Assembly (NCBI GenBank): GCA_007693635.1
Contig: REDE01000122.1
Coordinates: 1 to 56,644 of the forward strand
Reading direction: 5' to 3'
DNA: 56,644 nucleotides
Origin: Flavobacteriales bacterium
GTDB taxonomy: Bacteria; Bacteroidota; Bacteroidia; Flavobacteriales; Schleiferiaceae
Positions 9,809 to 18,234 of this stretch are shown here, one piece after another (within the stretch, counting starts at the first letter, position 1; every line of letters begins with the position of its first letter). Below the pieces are notes generated by a model. The model did not search any database. It was not told where the DNA came from and worked only from the letters and a program-made list of their open reading frames with translations. The translations under genes and the position numbers were made by a program.

Positions 9809-9845
9809 CTCCCTAAAAATTGGCTTCCAATAAAAACAAATTTTC

Positions 9846-10544
9846 ATGTGTACGCTAACATACCTTCCGAGAGCGAATGGTTTTGTATTGACTTCCAGTA
9901 GAGATGAGTTGCCTAAGCGGGTGGCTACTCCGCCAAGCGACTACGAGTATGAAGGGAAGAAATTGGTGTTTCCCAAGGATAAATTTTCGCAGGGCTCGTG
10001 GCTGGTTAGTAACGACCGCGGACGAGTAAGCAGTCTACTCAATGGCGGATTGCAGCCGCATCAGAGGCGAGATTCGTATAGAAAAAGTCGGGGTATTGTG
10101 CACTTGGACCTCTATCTATTTTCCGGATTAGAGGAGTTCTCGCGTGACTACAATCTTAATGATATTGAGCCTTTTACGATTGTCTCCGTTGAGGGAAGTC
10201 AGATTATCCAGTTGGTATGGACGGGTTCGGAAAAACTCCTGGATCAGTTTGATGGCCGAAAGCCAAAGATTTGGAGTTCGTCGATGTTGTATGATTCGGA
10301 GATGAAAAAAATGCGTGAGATTTGGTTTGCCGAATGGTTAAATTCGAATACTGAGTTGGGTCGTGAGCGAATGATGGATTTTCATCAGCAATCCTTCACC
10401 GACGATCCGCGGTGTGATGTTATCATGCAACGGGAAACAGGAGTTCGCACGACCAGTATTACCCAAATTATTAGTTCAGGTGAAGGTATTGAATACTTTC
10501 ATTATCAGGTTGATGAGGATAGGGTGGTTCGGCGTGTGCGGTAG
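9846..10544 (+). CDS. TANGO2/NRDE family protein
   Basis: A 232-aa member of the transport-and-Golgi-organisation-2 (NRDE) family, found from bacteria to humans and linked to heme or lipid handling in eukaryotes; its bacterial role is unsettled. The N-terminus MCTLTYLP with Cys at position 2, and SSRDE in place of the name-giving NRDE, are the family marks. SQGSWLVSNDRGRVSSLLNGG is the second conserved block. Cys2 is a potential N-terminal-nucleophile residue (inference from fold resemblance). There is no signal peptide, so it is probably cytoplasmic. It follows the beta-oxidation gene by 70 bp across a hairpin. Confidence 0.85.
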   Translation: MCTLTYLPRANGFVLTSSRDELPKRVATPPSDYEYEGKKLVFPKDKFSQGSWLVSNDRGRVSSLLNGGLQPHQRRDSYRKSRGIVHLDLYLFSGLEEFSRDYNLNDIEPFTIVSVEGSQIIQLVWTGSEKLLDQFDGRKPKIWSSSMLYDSEMKKMREIWFAEWLNSNTELGRERMMDFHQQSFTDDPRCDVIMQRETGVRTTSITQIISSGEGIEYFHYQVDEDRVVRRVR

Positions 10545-10570
10545 GGATAAGGCATGCCTTGCCGCTACCG
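10539..10570. terminator. Inverted repeat carrying both stop codons of a convergent gene pair
   Basis: CGGTAG (10539-10544) and CTACCG (10565-10570) are inverted copies. Each holds the final Arg codon and TAG stop of one of the two converging genes. Between them is the perfect palindrome AAGGCATGCCTT. The whole can fold into an imperfect hairpin on either strand. There is no T-tract, so its terminator function is uncertain. Confidence 0.4.
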
Positions 10571-11125
10571 CAATTGTTTCCAGCGAAAATAATCAAACAA
10601 AACCGTTTCAATTCCTTTTCGAATGTAGACGTCTTCCTGCATTGACCAGGTTTCTCCAGCGCGATTTCTCAGCCTTACGTCCTCTCCATTTTCCAGAGCC
10701 AGAAATATATGAGCTGCTAGGGTATGCATGTAATCGCGGTTGGAATTAAGGAGTTCAAAAACCGTATCTGAGGCTATGAAAACCTCGCTGTGTAGCCAGT
10801 TGGAGTCGATTACCGGGGCGATGAAGAACTCTTCGGACGCGAGGTTTTCCAGCAAGACAAAATTCAGGGGAACATCTGTTTTCTCCAGTTTTTTCAGTTG
10901 GTAGCGCTGAAATCCTCGATAAGTGTCGCGGGTGTAGTAGAAGCTGCGGATATTGTGGAAATACATTTTGCCGCTTTGCGTATACTTAAAATTCAATGCC
11001 ATCAAATCCTTTTCCGGAGCTTTCGGACTCAGCAGAATACTCACAAATATCCAAAAGCTAAAGAAGTAGATCATCCACCTGACGGGCGGATTGAGCGAAT
11101 TCCATCGATTTAAAAGTTTTTTCAT
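10565..11125 (-). CDS. Hypothetical single-pass membrane protein
   Basis: A 186-aa protein not recognised as a known family. A hydrophobic helix (WMIYFFSFWIFVSILL, about 18-33) follows a short basic N-terminus, so it is predicted to be anchored in the inner membrane with the rest in the periplasm. The soluble part contains NRDYMHTLAAHIFLALENGEDVRLR, which looks helical, and ends in basic/aromatic WKQLR. There are no cysteines or obvious catalytic motifs. It converges on the TANGO2-like gene and diverges from the TonB receptor gene; their upstream regions share 119 bp. Confidence 0.7.
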   Translation of the reverse strand: MKKLLNRWNSLNPPVRWMIYFFSFWIFVSILLSPKAPEKDLMALNFKYTQSGKMYFHNIRSFYYTRDTYRGFQRYQLKKLEKTDVPLNFVLLENLASEEFFIAPVIDSNWLHSEVFIASDTVFELLNSNRDYMHTLAAHIFLALENGEDVRLRNRAGETWSMQEDVYIRKGIETVLFDYFRWKQLR

Positions 11126-11141
11126 AAAATCTCAAACAAGC

Positions 11142-11171
11142 TTGCGTGTAGACTTGTTTATCGTAATTTTG
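11142..11171 (+). promoter_or_regulatory. Promoter of the first TonB receptor gene
   Basis: CTTG at 11142-11145, an 18-bp spacer and TAATTTTG at 11164-11171 fit the Bacteroidota -33/-7 promoter. The expected transcript start leaves a leader of roughly 65 nt before the TTG start at 11245. Confidence 0.6.
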
Positions 11172-11244
11172 CAACTCAATTGCAAGAAGGCGATTTTCGT
11201 CTTTTTAAGTAAAAGTAAAAGTTGAGATAATCAGGCTTATAATT

Positions 11245-13623
11245 TTGATAATCAGCATATATCGTATTGGTTATTTGTTCGTGATTTTTTTCACGATTCT
11301 TGGCGGTGCGGTTTATTCGCAGGGCAAATTTAGGGTTTACGGCAGTATTTTATATGAGGGAGTTCCGGTTCAGCAGGCGCGTGTTGGCATTTCAGAATTG
11401 CAAATGACCATTCGCACGGACGTCAACGGGTACTTTTCTTTTACTGGTGTTCCGGAGGGAACTTATCATTTGACAGTAAACAGGCATAACACCATTTTTG
11501 TAGAGCAGGTACTTCGGGTAAATGGTGAAGACGTGCATATTGACGTCGATTTAGAGTATGCTACGGTGATGATTCAGGAGGTAAAGATAGAGACCAATCC
11601 GTTTCGCAGTGGACCTAAGGAAAAGTCACTAAGTGTTCAAACCATACAGCGAGAGGAATTAGACCGTTACGCATCGGAATCTTTCGTTGCGGCTTTAGAG
11701 CGTCAGCCGGGGATTTCCATGATCAATACCGGGGTAGGAATAGCCAAGCCAGTAATACGTGGTATGGCCTTCAATCGGGTGATGGTCAATGACCGTGGGA
11801 TTAAGCAGGAAGGTCAGCAGTGGGGTGCGGATCACGGATTAGAGATTGATCCTTATGACGTTGAGCGGGTGGAGGTAGTCAAGGGTCCGGCGGCATTATT
11901 GTACGGATCCGACGCGATGGGGGGAGTGATTAACATTCGTCCGCCTCTAGTGATGCCGGCGGGAGAAATTCGCGGAGGAGTGACTAGTTTGTACCGTTCC
12001 AACAACGATTTATACGCCTTTAGTGCCTTTGTAGAGGGCAGCAGCAGTTCGTGGTTCTATCGCGTTCGCTTAACCACGCAGGACTATGGTAATTATCGCG
12101 TTCCGGCCAACAGTTTTGTTTACGCGGGTTTTTTATTGCCTATATACGATCAGATGCTGACCAATACGGCTGGCAAGGAGCGCCATGGTTCTGCGACCGT
12201 TGGGTATCGATTCAAGAAGGGGGTGAGTAGTTTGACTTTGAGTCGATTTCATCAGGAAGTTGGACTTTTTCCTGGAGCGGTTGGAATGCCTAGAGCCTAC
12301 AATCTTCAGCATAGAGGTGAATTTAGAAACATTGATTTGCCCAATCAGGAAAACACCCATATCAAATTGATATCCAACACCTCGTTTTTTGTCGGAAGTT
12401 CCCGTTTTGAAGTCGACTTAGGGTATCAGCGAAATTTACGGCGTGAGTTGAGTTCACCGCACGCGCACGGCATGAATCCGCGGCCCGAGGGTAATTTGGC
12501 TATGGAGTTGGATTTACATACCATCACCGCCAACGCGAAGCTAAGTCGTGATTTTGGGCTGCGCTGGAATGCCACACTTGGCATGCAGAATCAGTATATG
12601 GAGCATGGGTACAGTGGTTTTGAATTTTTGGTTCCGGCCTATCGCAGTTACATTTCGGGTATTTTCGGGTATGTGGAGCACGCATTGCGAGACGATTTGT
12701 ATTGGAATATCGGGGCGCGAATCGATGGGGCAAGACACGATATTCAGGCCCATTTTCAGCCGGTTTATCAGTTTTTTCAACCAACTGGTGAGTTTACACA
12801 GCGCAATCCCGATATTGATCGATCTTTTTTAAATTGGAGTGGAGCCACTGGGTTATCTTGGATATACGACAACAATTGGAACGCCAAGTTGAATTTGGGA
12901 AGTAGTTTTCGCATACCCACACCAGTGGAGTTGAGCGTGAACGGGGTTCATCACGGCAATTTCAGACACGAGCTAGGCAATCCTGATCTTTTAGGTGAGC
13001 GCGGCTTGCAGGCCGATTTAAATATTACTTGGAAGAATCAGGTTTGGTTTATGGCGGTTACGCCTTTTATGAGTGTTTACGATCGGTATATTTATTTAGC
13101 TCCCAGTGGACGTTTTTCAGATTTACCCGGTTCACGACCGTTTTGGGAGTATCGACAGAATGCCGCTCAGTTTGTCGGAGTCGAGTTTCAGGTAGAGCGT
13201 CAGATTCTTTCCGGATTGCACGTTGAGGCCAGCGTCGAGTACGTGCAGAATAAGAATTTAGATACGGGTTTGCCCTTGCCTCTAACGCCTCCGTTAGGGA
13301 TTTTTGGAGCTGTTGAATACGAGCGGGCCTTAGGCAATAGATTTATTTCTTCATGGTACGTGCGTTCCGAGATTCGTTACGCTGCAGATCAGAATAGGGT
13401 AGATCGGAATGAATTGACTACCGAGGGTTTTACTTTAATCAATGCGGGTATTGGCGGAGTATTTAAGTTTGGAAAACAGGAAGTTGACCTCAGTCTTCGC
13501 GGAACCAATTTAACCAATGCCTTATACTTCCATCATCTCAGCAGATACCGTTTATTGAATTTACCAGAGCAGGGACGCAACATCAGCATAATGCTAAAAA
13601 TGCCCTTAGCGAGATATCGCTAA
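11245..13623 (+). CDS. TonB-dependent outer-membrane receptor (possibly iron/heme or metal)
   Basis: A 792-aa outer-membrane transporter powered by TonB. The start is TTG, followed by a signal peptide ending GGAVYSQ. A CarboxypepD_reg-like domain (FRVYGSILYEGVPVQQARV to about 82) is followed by a plug (about 125-235) with QPGISMINTGVGIAKPVIRGMAFNRVMVNDRGIKQEGQQWGADHGLEIDPYDVERVEVVKGPAALLYGSDAMGGVI split across its usual blocks, then a 22-strand barrel. The plug resembles siderophore, heme or metal receptors rather than SusC; no SusD partner is present. The protein ends in PLARYR, not the usual aromatic residue, because its last codons lie inside the terminator stem. Confidence 0.92.
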   Translation: MIISIYRIGYLFVIFFTILGGAVYSQGKFRVYGSILYEGVPVQQARVGISELQMTIRTDVNGYFSFTGVPEGTYHLTVNRHNTIFVEQVLRVNGEDVHIDVDLEYATVMIQEVKIETNPFRSGPKEKSLSVQTIQREELDRYASESFVAALERQPGISMINTGVGIAKPVIRGMAFNRVMVNDRGIKQEGQQWGADHGLEIDPYDVERVEVVKGPAALLYGSDAMGGVINIRPPLVMPAGEIRGGVTSLYRSNNDLYAFSAFVEGSSSSWFYRVRLTTQDYGNYRVPANSFVYAGFLLPIYDQMLTNTAGKERHGSATVGYRFKKGVSSLTLSRFHQEVGLFPGAVGMPRAYNLQHRGEFRNIDLPNQENTHIKLISNTSFFVGSSRFEVDLGYQRNLRRELSSPHAHGMNPRPEGNLAMELDLHTITANAKLSRDFGLRWNATLGMQNQYMEHGYSGFEFLVPAYRSYISGIFGYVEHALRDDLYWNIGARIDGARHDIQAHFQPVYQFFQPTGEFTQRNPDIDRSFLNWSGATGLSWIYDNNWNAKLNLGSSFRIPTPVELSVNGVHHGNFRHELGNPDLLGERGLQADLNITWKNQVWFMAVTPFMSVYDRYIYLAPSGRFSDLPGSRPFWEYRQNAAQFVGVEFQVERQILSGLHVEASVEYVQNKNLDTGLPLPLTPPLGIFGAVEYERALGNRFISSWYVRSEIRYAADQNRVDRNELTTEGFTLINAGIGGVFKFGKQEVDLSLRGTNLTNALYFHHLSRYRLLNLPEQGRNISIMLKMPLARYR

Positions 13624-13633
13624 GGGCATTTTT
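13596..13633. terminator. Bidirectional terminator overlapping the receptor stop codon
   Basis: AAAAATGCCCTTAGCG and CGCTAAGGGCATTTTT form a perfect 16-bp stem around an AGATAT loop. The receptor TAA (13621-13623) lies in the right arm. A-tract and T-tract flank the GC-rich core, so it can end transcription from both sides, serving the receptor gene and the convergent gene at 13653. Confidence 0.88.
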
Positions 13634-13652
13634 CAGTCGGGTAAGTTTAGAT

Positions 13653-14252
13653 TTACCAGCGGCTGCTAGGCGTGCGACTTGCGGAGGTGTTTTGTCGCAG
13701 ATTGAATCCCATGGTGAAGACGATGCGTTGCGAGTCGCGACCTTGGATATAGGCCAGATTGATGGGGAAATTTACATAATCACTGCGGAAGGTGTATCCC
13801 GCGGCGTAGACCATGCCTGTGCCTACGATGGAGGCATTGGGTCCAAAACCAACTTCTAGTCCTTCAGCGCTACGAAAACCAAAGAGCACATTCAGAGAAG
13901 GAATCAACAAGCCTTGATCAAAACCAGAAATCATGGGAATAAATTCAATGAGTCCGGCCGTACCCGCTGGGGTTGCGAAAAACTGCTTTTCAAACTGCCA
14001 TCCGAAAGTCGTCAGGAAATTATTAATTGGATTTTCTGGCGAGAAATGATTGGACATATCGTAGATTCGGGAGAAGTCGGCTTCAATAATGTACAGGCCT
14101 CCAAATCGCGGTCCGGAAAGACTCAGTGGTTCAACCATTGGGGTGGACACGTCGCGAATCAATGGAGGTTGTTGCGCTAGTAGCGTTTGGATGTGAAAGA
14201 TCAAGCTCAGACAAATCATAGTCGCTACACGGAAAATCGATTGAGTTTTCAT
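13653..14252 (-). CDS. Hypothetical secreted or outer-membrane protein
   Basis: A 199-aa protein with a signal peptide (MKTQSIFRVATMICLSLIFHIQTLLAQ). The mature part alternates hydrophobic and polar residues with many glycines and aromatics (GGLYIIEADFSRIYD, LNVLFGFRSAEGLEVGFGPNASIVGTGMVYAAGYTFRSD), consistent with a small beta-barrel or beta-rich outer-membrane protein. I do not recognise the family. It is transcribed alone and ends at the bidirectional terminator shared with the TonB receptor. The upstream 237 bp to the divergent HTH gene are AT-rich. Confidence 0.72.
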   Translation of the reverse strand: MKTQSIFRVATMICLSLIFHIQTLLAQQPPLIRDVSTPMVEPLSLSGPRFGGLYIIEADFSRIYDMSNHFSPENPINNFLTTFGWQFEKQFFATPAGTAGLIEFIPMISGFDQGLLIPSLNVLFGFRSAEGLEVGFGPNASIVGTGMVYAAGYTFRSDYVNFPINLAYIQGRDSQRIVFTMGFNLRQNTSASRTPSSRW

Positions 14253-14489
14253 AATTCAAAGTTTAAATTGTTTTGTTGCGTTGTTTTTAATTTCCAACAC
14301 GGCAAATGTCCATTCATCACAGCAAGTATTCGTCTTGATTACCACACCTAAATTTTCAATTATTATCGAAAATCGCAATAAATTACACTTAGGTCGATAT
14401 ATCTTGGATAAATTATTGTTTTTTGTGTGTGATGACTTGTTTTATCGAAAAAATAATCGATATTTGCTGAAATATTTTGCCGTATTATT

Positions 14490-15512
14490 ATGGAGCACGA
14501 AAATAAACTTGATGTACAGAAGGCATTATTCGATGCAATTTCGTCGCAACTGCCTCCCAACCGTTCTTTGGTGGATACGTTGATGGATATTTTGGAGGTT
14601 AGCCGAGATTCGGTTTACCGTAGATTGCGAGGCGATACTCGAATTGACTTTGATGAGGCGAGTAAATTGGCCATGCATTTTTCCATTTCGCTCAACGACA
14701 TCATGCACAATAAGGAGGATAGGATTGTCTTCCAGCGCGATAGATTCATTCATTCGGTTGAGGATTTACAGCAGATGTTGCAGAACAATTTAGATACATT
14801 CACCATCATTGAGCAGAGTTCAGCGCGGAAGGTTTATTATTTGGCGAAGGATATTCCCTTTTTTCACATTTATGGTTTTCCAGAGTTGGCTTCGTTCCGC
14901 ATGTATGTTTGGTTAAAATCGGTGTATTACATTGATAAAATCGACGGAAAGAATTTCAGCATGAGTGATATTCCGCAGAGTTTGGTAGATTTGGCCAGTA
15001 AAATTTATCGGAAATACGAGCGAATTCCCGTGGTAGAAATATGGAACGAGACGACTCCTTCGAGTTTACTCATGCAGATCGATTATTATTATGAAGCGGG
15101 TTTATTTTCCTCCAAGGAGGAGGCTTTAAATATTTGCGAGCAGTTTCGTTTGATGGTACGCCGAATTTACAAAAGTGCGCTCAATGGATACCGTGTGTTG
15201 GAAAACGGAACGGCCGTCCCCAACGCAACATTCGAAATGTACATCAATGAGATCCTGATAATGGACAATCATATTTTGTCGGAAGTCAATGGTAATTTGC
15301 GGTATTTCATGCCCTATGGAGGGGTGAACTACATAGTCACCGCCGACCGTTCGATTTGCACCGACATGAAGTCTTACATTGATCGTCAGCTGACTAAGTC
15401 TTCATTGATTTCTCAAGTTTCTGAAAAAGAGCGCAATCGTTTTTTCATTCGCTTGGGTAGACAAATTGAGCAGTTGCGCGAGAAAATCGAGAAGACAAAC
15501 CCATTTTTCTAG
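14490..15512 (+). CDS. HTH (BetR/XRE-like) regulator with a long sensory domain
   Basis: A 340-aa protein. The N-terminal 75 residues form a helix-turn-helix: LVDTLMDILEVSRDSVYRRLRGDTRIDFDEASKLAMHFSISLNDIM, resembling BetR/XRE-type domains. The remaining 260 residues are mostly helical with aromatic patches and match nothing I recognise; they could be a ligand-sensing or dimerisation domain. The C-terminal RLGRQIEQLREKIEKTNPF looks like a coiled coil. It is likely a one-component transcription factor, with targets unknown. It is divergent from the secreted-protein gene at 13653, an obvious candidate target, and is followed 80 bp later by tatC. Confidence 0.75.
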   Translation: MEHENKLDVQKALFDAISSQLPPNRSLVDTLMDILEVSRDSVYRRLRGDTRIDFDEASKLAMHFSISLNDIMHNKEDRIVFQRDRFIHSVEDLQQMLQNNLDTFTIIEQSSARKVYYLAKDIPFFHIYGFPELASFRMYVWLKSVYYIDKIDGKNFSMSDIPQSLVDLASKIYRKYERIPVVEIWNETTPSSLLMQIDYYYEAGLFSSKEEALNICEQFRLMVRRIYKSALNGYRVLENGTAVPNATFEMYINEILIMDNHILSEVNGNLRYFMPYGGVNYIVTADRSICTDMKSYIDRQLTKSSLISQVSEKERNRFFIRLGRQIEQLREKIEKTNPFF

Positions 15513-15560
15513 TAGCTACAGAACTTCAAATTTTGCTCGTAGACTGACTACGCTTAGACT

Positions 15561-15568
15561 TATCTTTG
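15561..15568 (+). promoter_or_regulatory. Probable -7 promoter element of tatC
   Basis: TATCTTTG matches TAnnTTTG exactly. It overlaps the TTG that the ORF track uses as a start (15566), so that start would lie upstream of the transcript; the ATG at 15593 fits better. Confidence 0.5.
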
Positions 15569-15592
15569 CCGGCTAAATTGAGACGATCTATT

Positions 15593-16414
15593 ATGAGTAG
15601 TGGGCAGGCGGAAATGAGTTTTTTGGAGCATTTAGAAGAGCTTCGCTGGCATATTGTACGGTCGGTGATTGCCATACTAGTACTCGCCATCGTATTGTTT
15701 ACCCAGAAATCTCTGTTGATCGACAGTTTACTCATGGGGCCAGCTACCCCCGGGTTCTTTACCTACGATTTTTTTTGTTATTGGTCGGGTAGACTCTGGA
15801 ATGGCGACACATTTTGTTTAGATGAAATGCCGTTTAGTCTTCAGAATGTTGAAATGGCGGGTCAGTTTTCGGTCCACATATGGGTTTCTCTGATAGGTGG
15901 ATTTATCATGGCCTTTCCTTATATGCTTTGGGAGACTTGGCGGTTTATCAGTCCTGGACTAAAAGACTCTGAGCGTCGTGCCTCACGTTGGGTAATTTGG
16001 GTGTGTAGTCTTCTTTTTGGCATAGGTGTAGTTTTCGCCTATTACCTCATTGTTCCCTTATCGGTGCAGTTTTTGGGAGGGTATAAAGTCAGTGAGATGG
16101 TTCAAAATCAGGTCACCATCACTTCGTATTTAAACACTGTATCTTCTATACTATTGGCCTGTGCAATTCTCTTTGAGTTGCCTTTGGTGATTTACTTTTT
16201 ATCCAAAGCGGGCTTAGTTACGCCTCAGTGGATGCGTACGTATCGTCGTCATGCATTGGTAGTGACCTTGATTATATCGGCCATCATTACACCGCCGGAT
16301 ATTTCCAGTCAGATCTTAGTAAGTATTCCGGTGCTAATCTTGTATCAATTGAGCATTTACGTTTCCGCGTACGTTCACCGAGGGCGTAATCAGGACGCCA
16401 AAATGTCTTCGTAA
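15593..16414 (+). CDS. tatC: Twin-arginine translocase subunit TatC
   Basis: The membrane receptor of the Tat pathway, which exports folded proteins carrying RR signal peptides. The N-terminus MSFLEHLEELRWHIVRS is the TatC signature with the conserved LEELR loop that binds the signal peptide. Six hydrophobic segments follow, with GGFIMAFPYMLWETWRFISPGLK, the P-x-x-x-x-E-x-W-x-F periplasmic-loop motif, and IFELPLVIYFLSKAGLVTP. I start it at 15593 (MSSGQAEMSF), because a -7 box covers the upstream TTG start. tatA is not in the window. The last 25 bp overlap the end of bshA on the opposite strand. Confidence 0.95.
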   Translation: MSSGQAEMSFLEHLEELRWHIVRSVIAILVLAIVLFTQKSLLIDSLLMGPATPGFFTYDFFCYWSGRLWNGDTFCLDEMPFSLQNVEMAGQFSVHIWVSLIGGFIMAFPYMLWETWRFISPGLKDSERRASRWVIWVCSLLFGIGVVFAYYLIVPLSVQFLGGYKVSEMVQNQVTITSYLNTVSSILLACAILFELPLVIYFLSKAGLVTPQWMRTYRRHALVVTLIISAIITPPDISSQILVSIPVLILYQLSIYVSAYVHRGRNQDAKMSS

Positions 16415-17511
16415 ATTTTCTCGTATTGCGGAGCAATCTGTTCGATATCAAATAGAAGAGAGCGTCTTTTCGCATTTACGCGCAGTCTTTCTTCTTCTGC
16501 AGGACTATTGAGAATATGCAAAACGTATTTACTCATAGCCTCTACATCCCCAACATTGGCTACAAAACCAGTTTCGTTGTGAATATTGACTTCGGGAATT
16601 CCCCCCGTATTGCTACTCACAACCGGAACTGCGCAGGCCATTGCTTCCAGAGCGGCCAGTCCGAAACTCTCTTTTTCGGAGGGCAGCATAAAAACATCTG
16701 TGCAACGCAGAATACGATCGATGTCTAAAATTTTCCCTAGAAAAATAACATCTTCAGCAACGCCCAATTCGTAGGCAAGCATTCTCGCTGGTTCTTTATC
16801 CGGACCATCGCCAACCATCAGGAGTCGCGCATTGGAATGTTTGCGTACTTCGGCAAAAACCCGGATGATATCGCGAATGCGCTTTACCGGGCGAAAGTTA
16901 CTGATGTGGGTTATAATGCGTTGTCCTTCCGGGGCAAACTGTCGTCGCAAACACTCTCGTTGTTGTTCATAGACTCTCCGATCGATGAAGTTCGGAACAA
17001 CTTGGATTTCCTTGGTGATGTTAAAAAACGACTCAGTATCGGTTTTTAAGCTTTCCGAGACACTCGTTACCACATCCGAGGCATTGATGCTAAATTCAAC
17101 GGCGTCTCGATAAATGGGGTTACGTCCAACAAGTGTGATGTCTGTTCCGTGAAGGGTAGTAACTACGGGTATGTGGATACCGTTTTGCGCCAAAATTTGC
17201 TTGGCCATGTGGGCGGCGTAGGCGTGTGGGATGGCGTAATGAACATGCAGGACATCGAGTTTCCACTTTTTAATCACCTGTACCAATTTCGAACTTAAGG
17301 CAAGTTCGTAGGGCTGATAGTGAAATAAGGGGTAGTCGTGCATACTCACCTCATGGTAATAGGTATTCGGGTCGAGTGAGTTTAGACGCACCGGTTGGTC
17401 GTACGTAATAAAGTGTGCTTGATGACCGCGTTCAGCAAGAAACTTTCCCAGCTCTGTGGCAATTACTCCTGAACCACCAAACGTAGGGTAGCAGACAATT
17501 CCAATCTTCAT
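16390..17511 (-). CDS. bshA: N-acetyl-alpha-D-glucosaminyl L-malate synthase
   Basis: First enzyme of bacillithiol synthesis: joins UDP-GlcNAc to L-malate. The 373-aa GT4 protein starts MKIGIVCYPTFGGSGVIATELG, diagnostic for BshA, with VLHVHYAIPHAYAA and EKESFGLAALEAMACAVPVVSSNTGGIPEV (donor-binding E(x7)E region). The other bacillithiol genes (bshB, bshC) are not in this window. A TACTTTTG box lies 19 bp upstream. Its 3' end overlaps tatC tail to tail by 25 bp, so each transcript is antisense to the other's last codons. Confidence 0.96.
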   Translation of the reverse strand: MKIGIVCYPTFGGSGVIATELGKFLAERGHQAHFITYDQPVRLNSLDPNTYYHEVSMHDYPLFHYQPYELALSSKLVQVIKKWKLDVLHVHYAIPHAYAAHMAKQILAQNGIHIPVVTTLHGTDITLVGRNPIYRDAVEFSINASDVVTSVSESLKTDTESFFNITKEIQVVPNFIDRRVYEQQRECLRRQFAPEGQRIITHISNFRPVKRIRDIIRVFAEVRKHSNARLLMVGDGPDKEPARMLAYELGVAEDVIFLGKILDIDRILRCTDVFMLPSEKESFGLAALEAMACAVPVVSSNTGGIPEVNIHNETGFVANVGDVEAMSKYVLHILNSPAEEERLRVNAKRRSLLFDIEQIAPQYEKIYEDILAS

Positions 17512-17529
17512 TTTTGTGTTTTAGTACGA

Positions 17530-17537
17530 CAAAAGTA
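17530..17537 (-). promoter_or_regulatory. Probable -7 promoter element of bshA
   Basis: The minus strand reads TACTTTTG, an exact TAnnTTTG match 19 bp before the bshA ATG. No -33 TTTG is evident. Confidence 0.45.
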
Positions 17538-17607
17538 CATCATGTTTGGCCTGTTGTAAAATTCTTTCTGTCCTCGTAACTTGCGAGCTCTACCAAAAAA
17601 CACAATT

Positions 17608-18234
17608 ATGGCTTTTCTTTTGAAGATGTACGAAGAAAATCCCAACGAACGTCATTTAAATCAAATCGTTGAGATTTTAAGAAATGGAGGGCTGATTATA
17701 TATCCCACCGATACAGTGTATTCAATTGGCTGTGATTTGCATAATCCCAAGGCCATAGAGCGAGTTGCGCGTATAAAAAACATCAAGCCGGAAAAAGCAG
17801 ATTTCTCAATAATTTTCGACGATCTATCGCGATTATCCCAGTACACAAAATCGGTTAACAATAGTACTTTTAAGATACTCAAGCGAATACTGCCCGGTCC
17901 TTATACCTGCATATTATCTGCGAGCAGTGTTATACCTAAATTGTTTAAAAACAACAAAAAAACCATTGGTATTCGAATTCCCGATAATGCCATTCCACGG
18001 AGTATTGTCACTAAGTTTGATGGTCCAATCATCGCTACGTCAGTCCACGACGATGACGAGGTTATTGAATACACCACCGATCCGGAGTTGATTCTCGAGA
18101 AGTACGGACATCTCGTTGATGTAGTCATCGACGGAGGGTACGGCGATAATTACGCTTCCACCGTCATTGATTTTTCTTTGGATACGCCGGAAGTTTTACG
18201 CGAAGGAAAAGGGCCCATAGAAGGGGTGTTGTAA
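17608..18234 (+). CDS. YrdC/Sua5/YciO-family protein (putative L-threonylcarbamoyladenylate synthase)
   Basis: A single YrdC-like domain of about 208 aa. Family members TsaC and Sua5 make threonylcarbamoyl-AMP for the t6A tRNA modification; YciO is a close relative with weaker or different activity. Visible motifs are IYPTDTVYSIGCDL (substrate-binding entry), LPGPYTCIL and GIRIPDNAIPRSIV. The short length and the KADFSIIFDDLSRLSQYTK segment look YciO-like. I use the ATG at 17608, not the TTG at 17581, since the protein then starts MAFLLKMYEENPNERHLNQIVE, as in relatives. Divergent from bshA. Confidence 0.87.
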   Translation: MAFLLKMYEENPNERHLNQIVEILRNGGLIIYPTDTVYSIGCDLHNPKAIERVARIKNIKPEKADFSIIFDDLSRLSQYTKSVNNSTFKILKRILPGPYTCILSASSVIPKLFKNNKKTIGIRIPDNAIPRSIVTKFDGPIIATSVHDDDEVIEYTTDPELILEKYGHLVDVVIDGGYGDNYASTVIDFSLDTPEVLREGKGPIEGVL

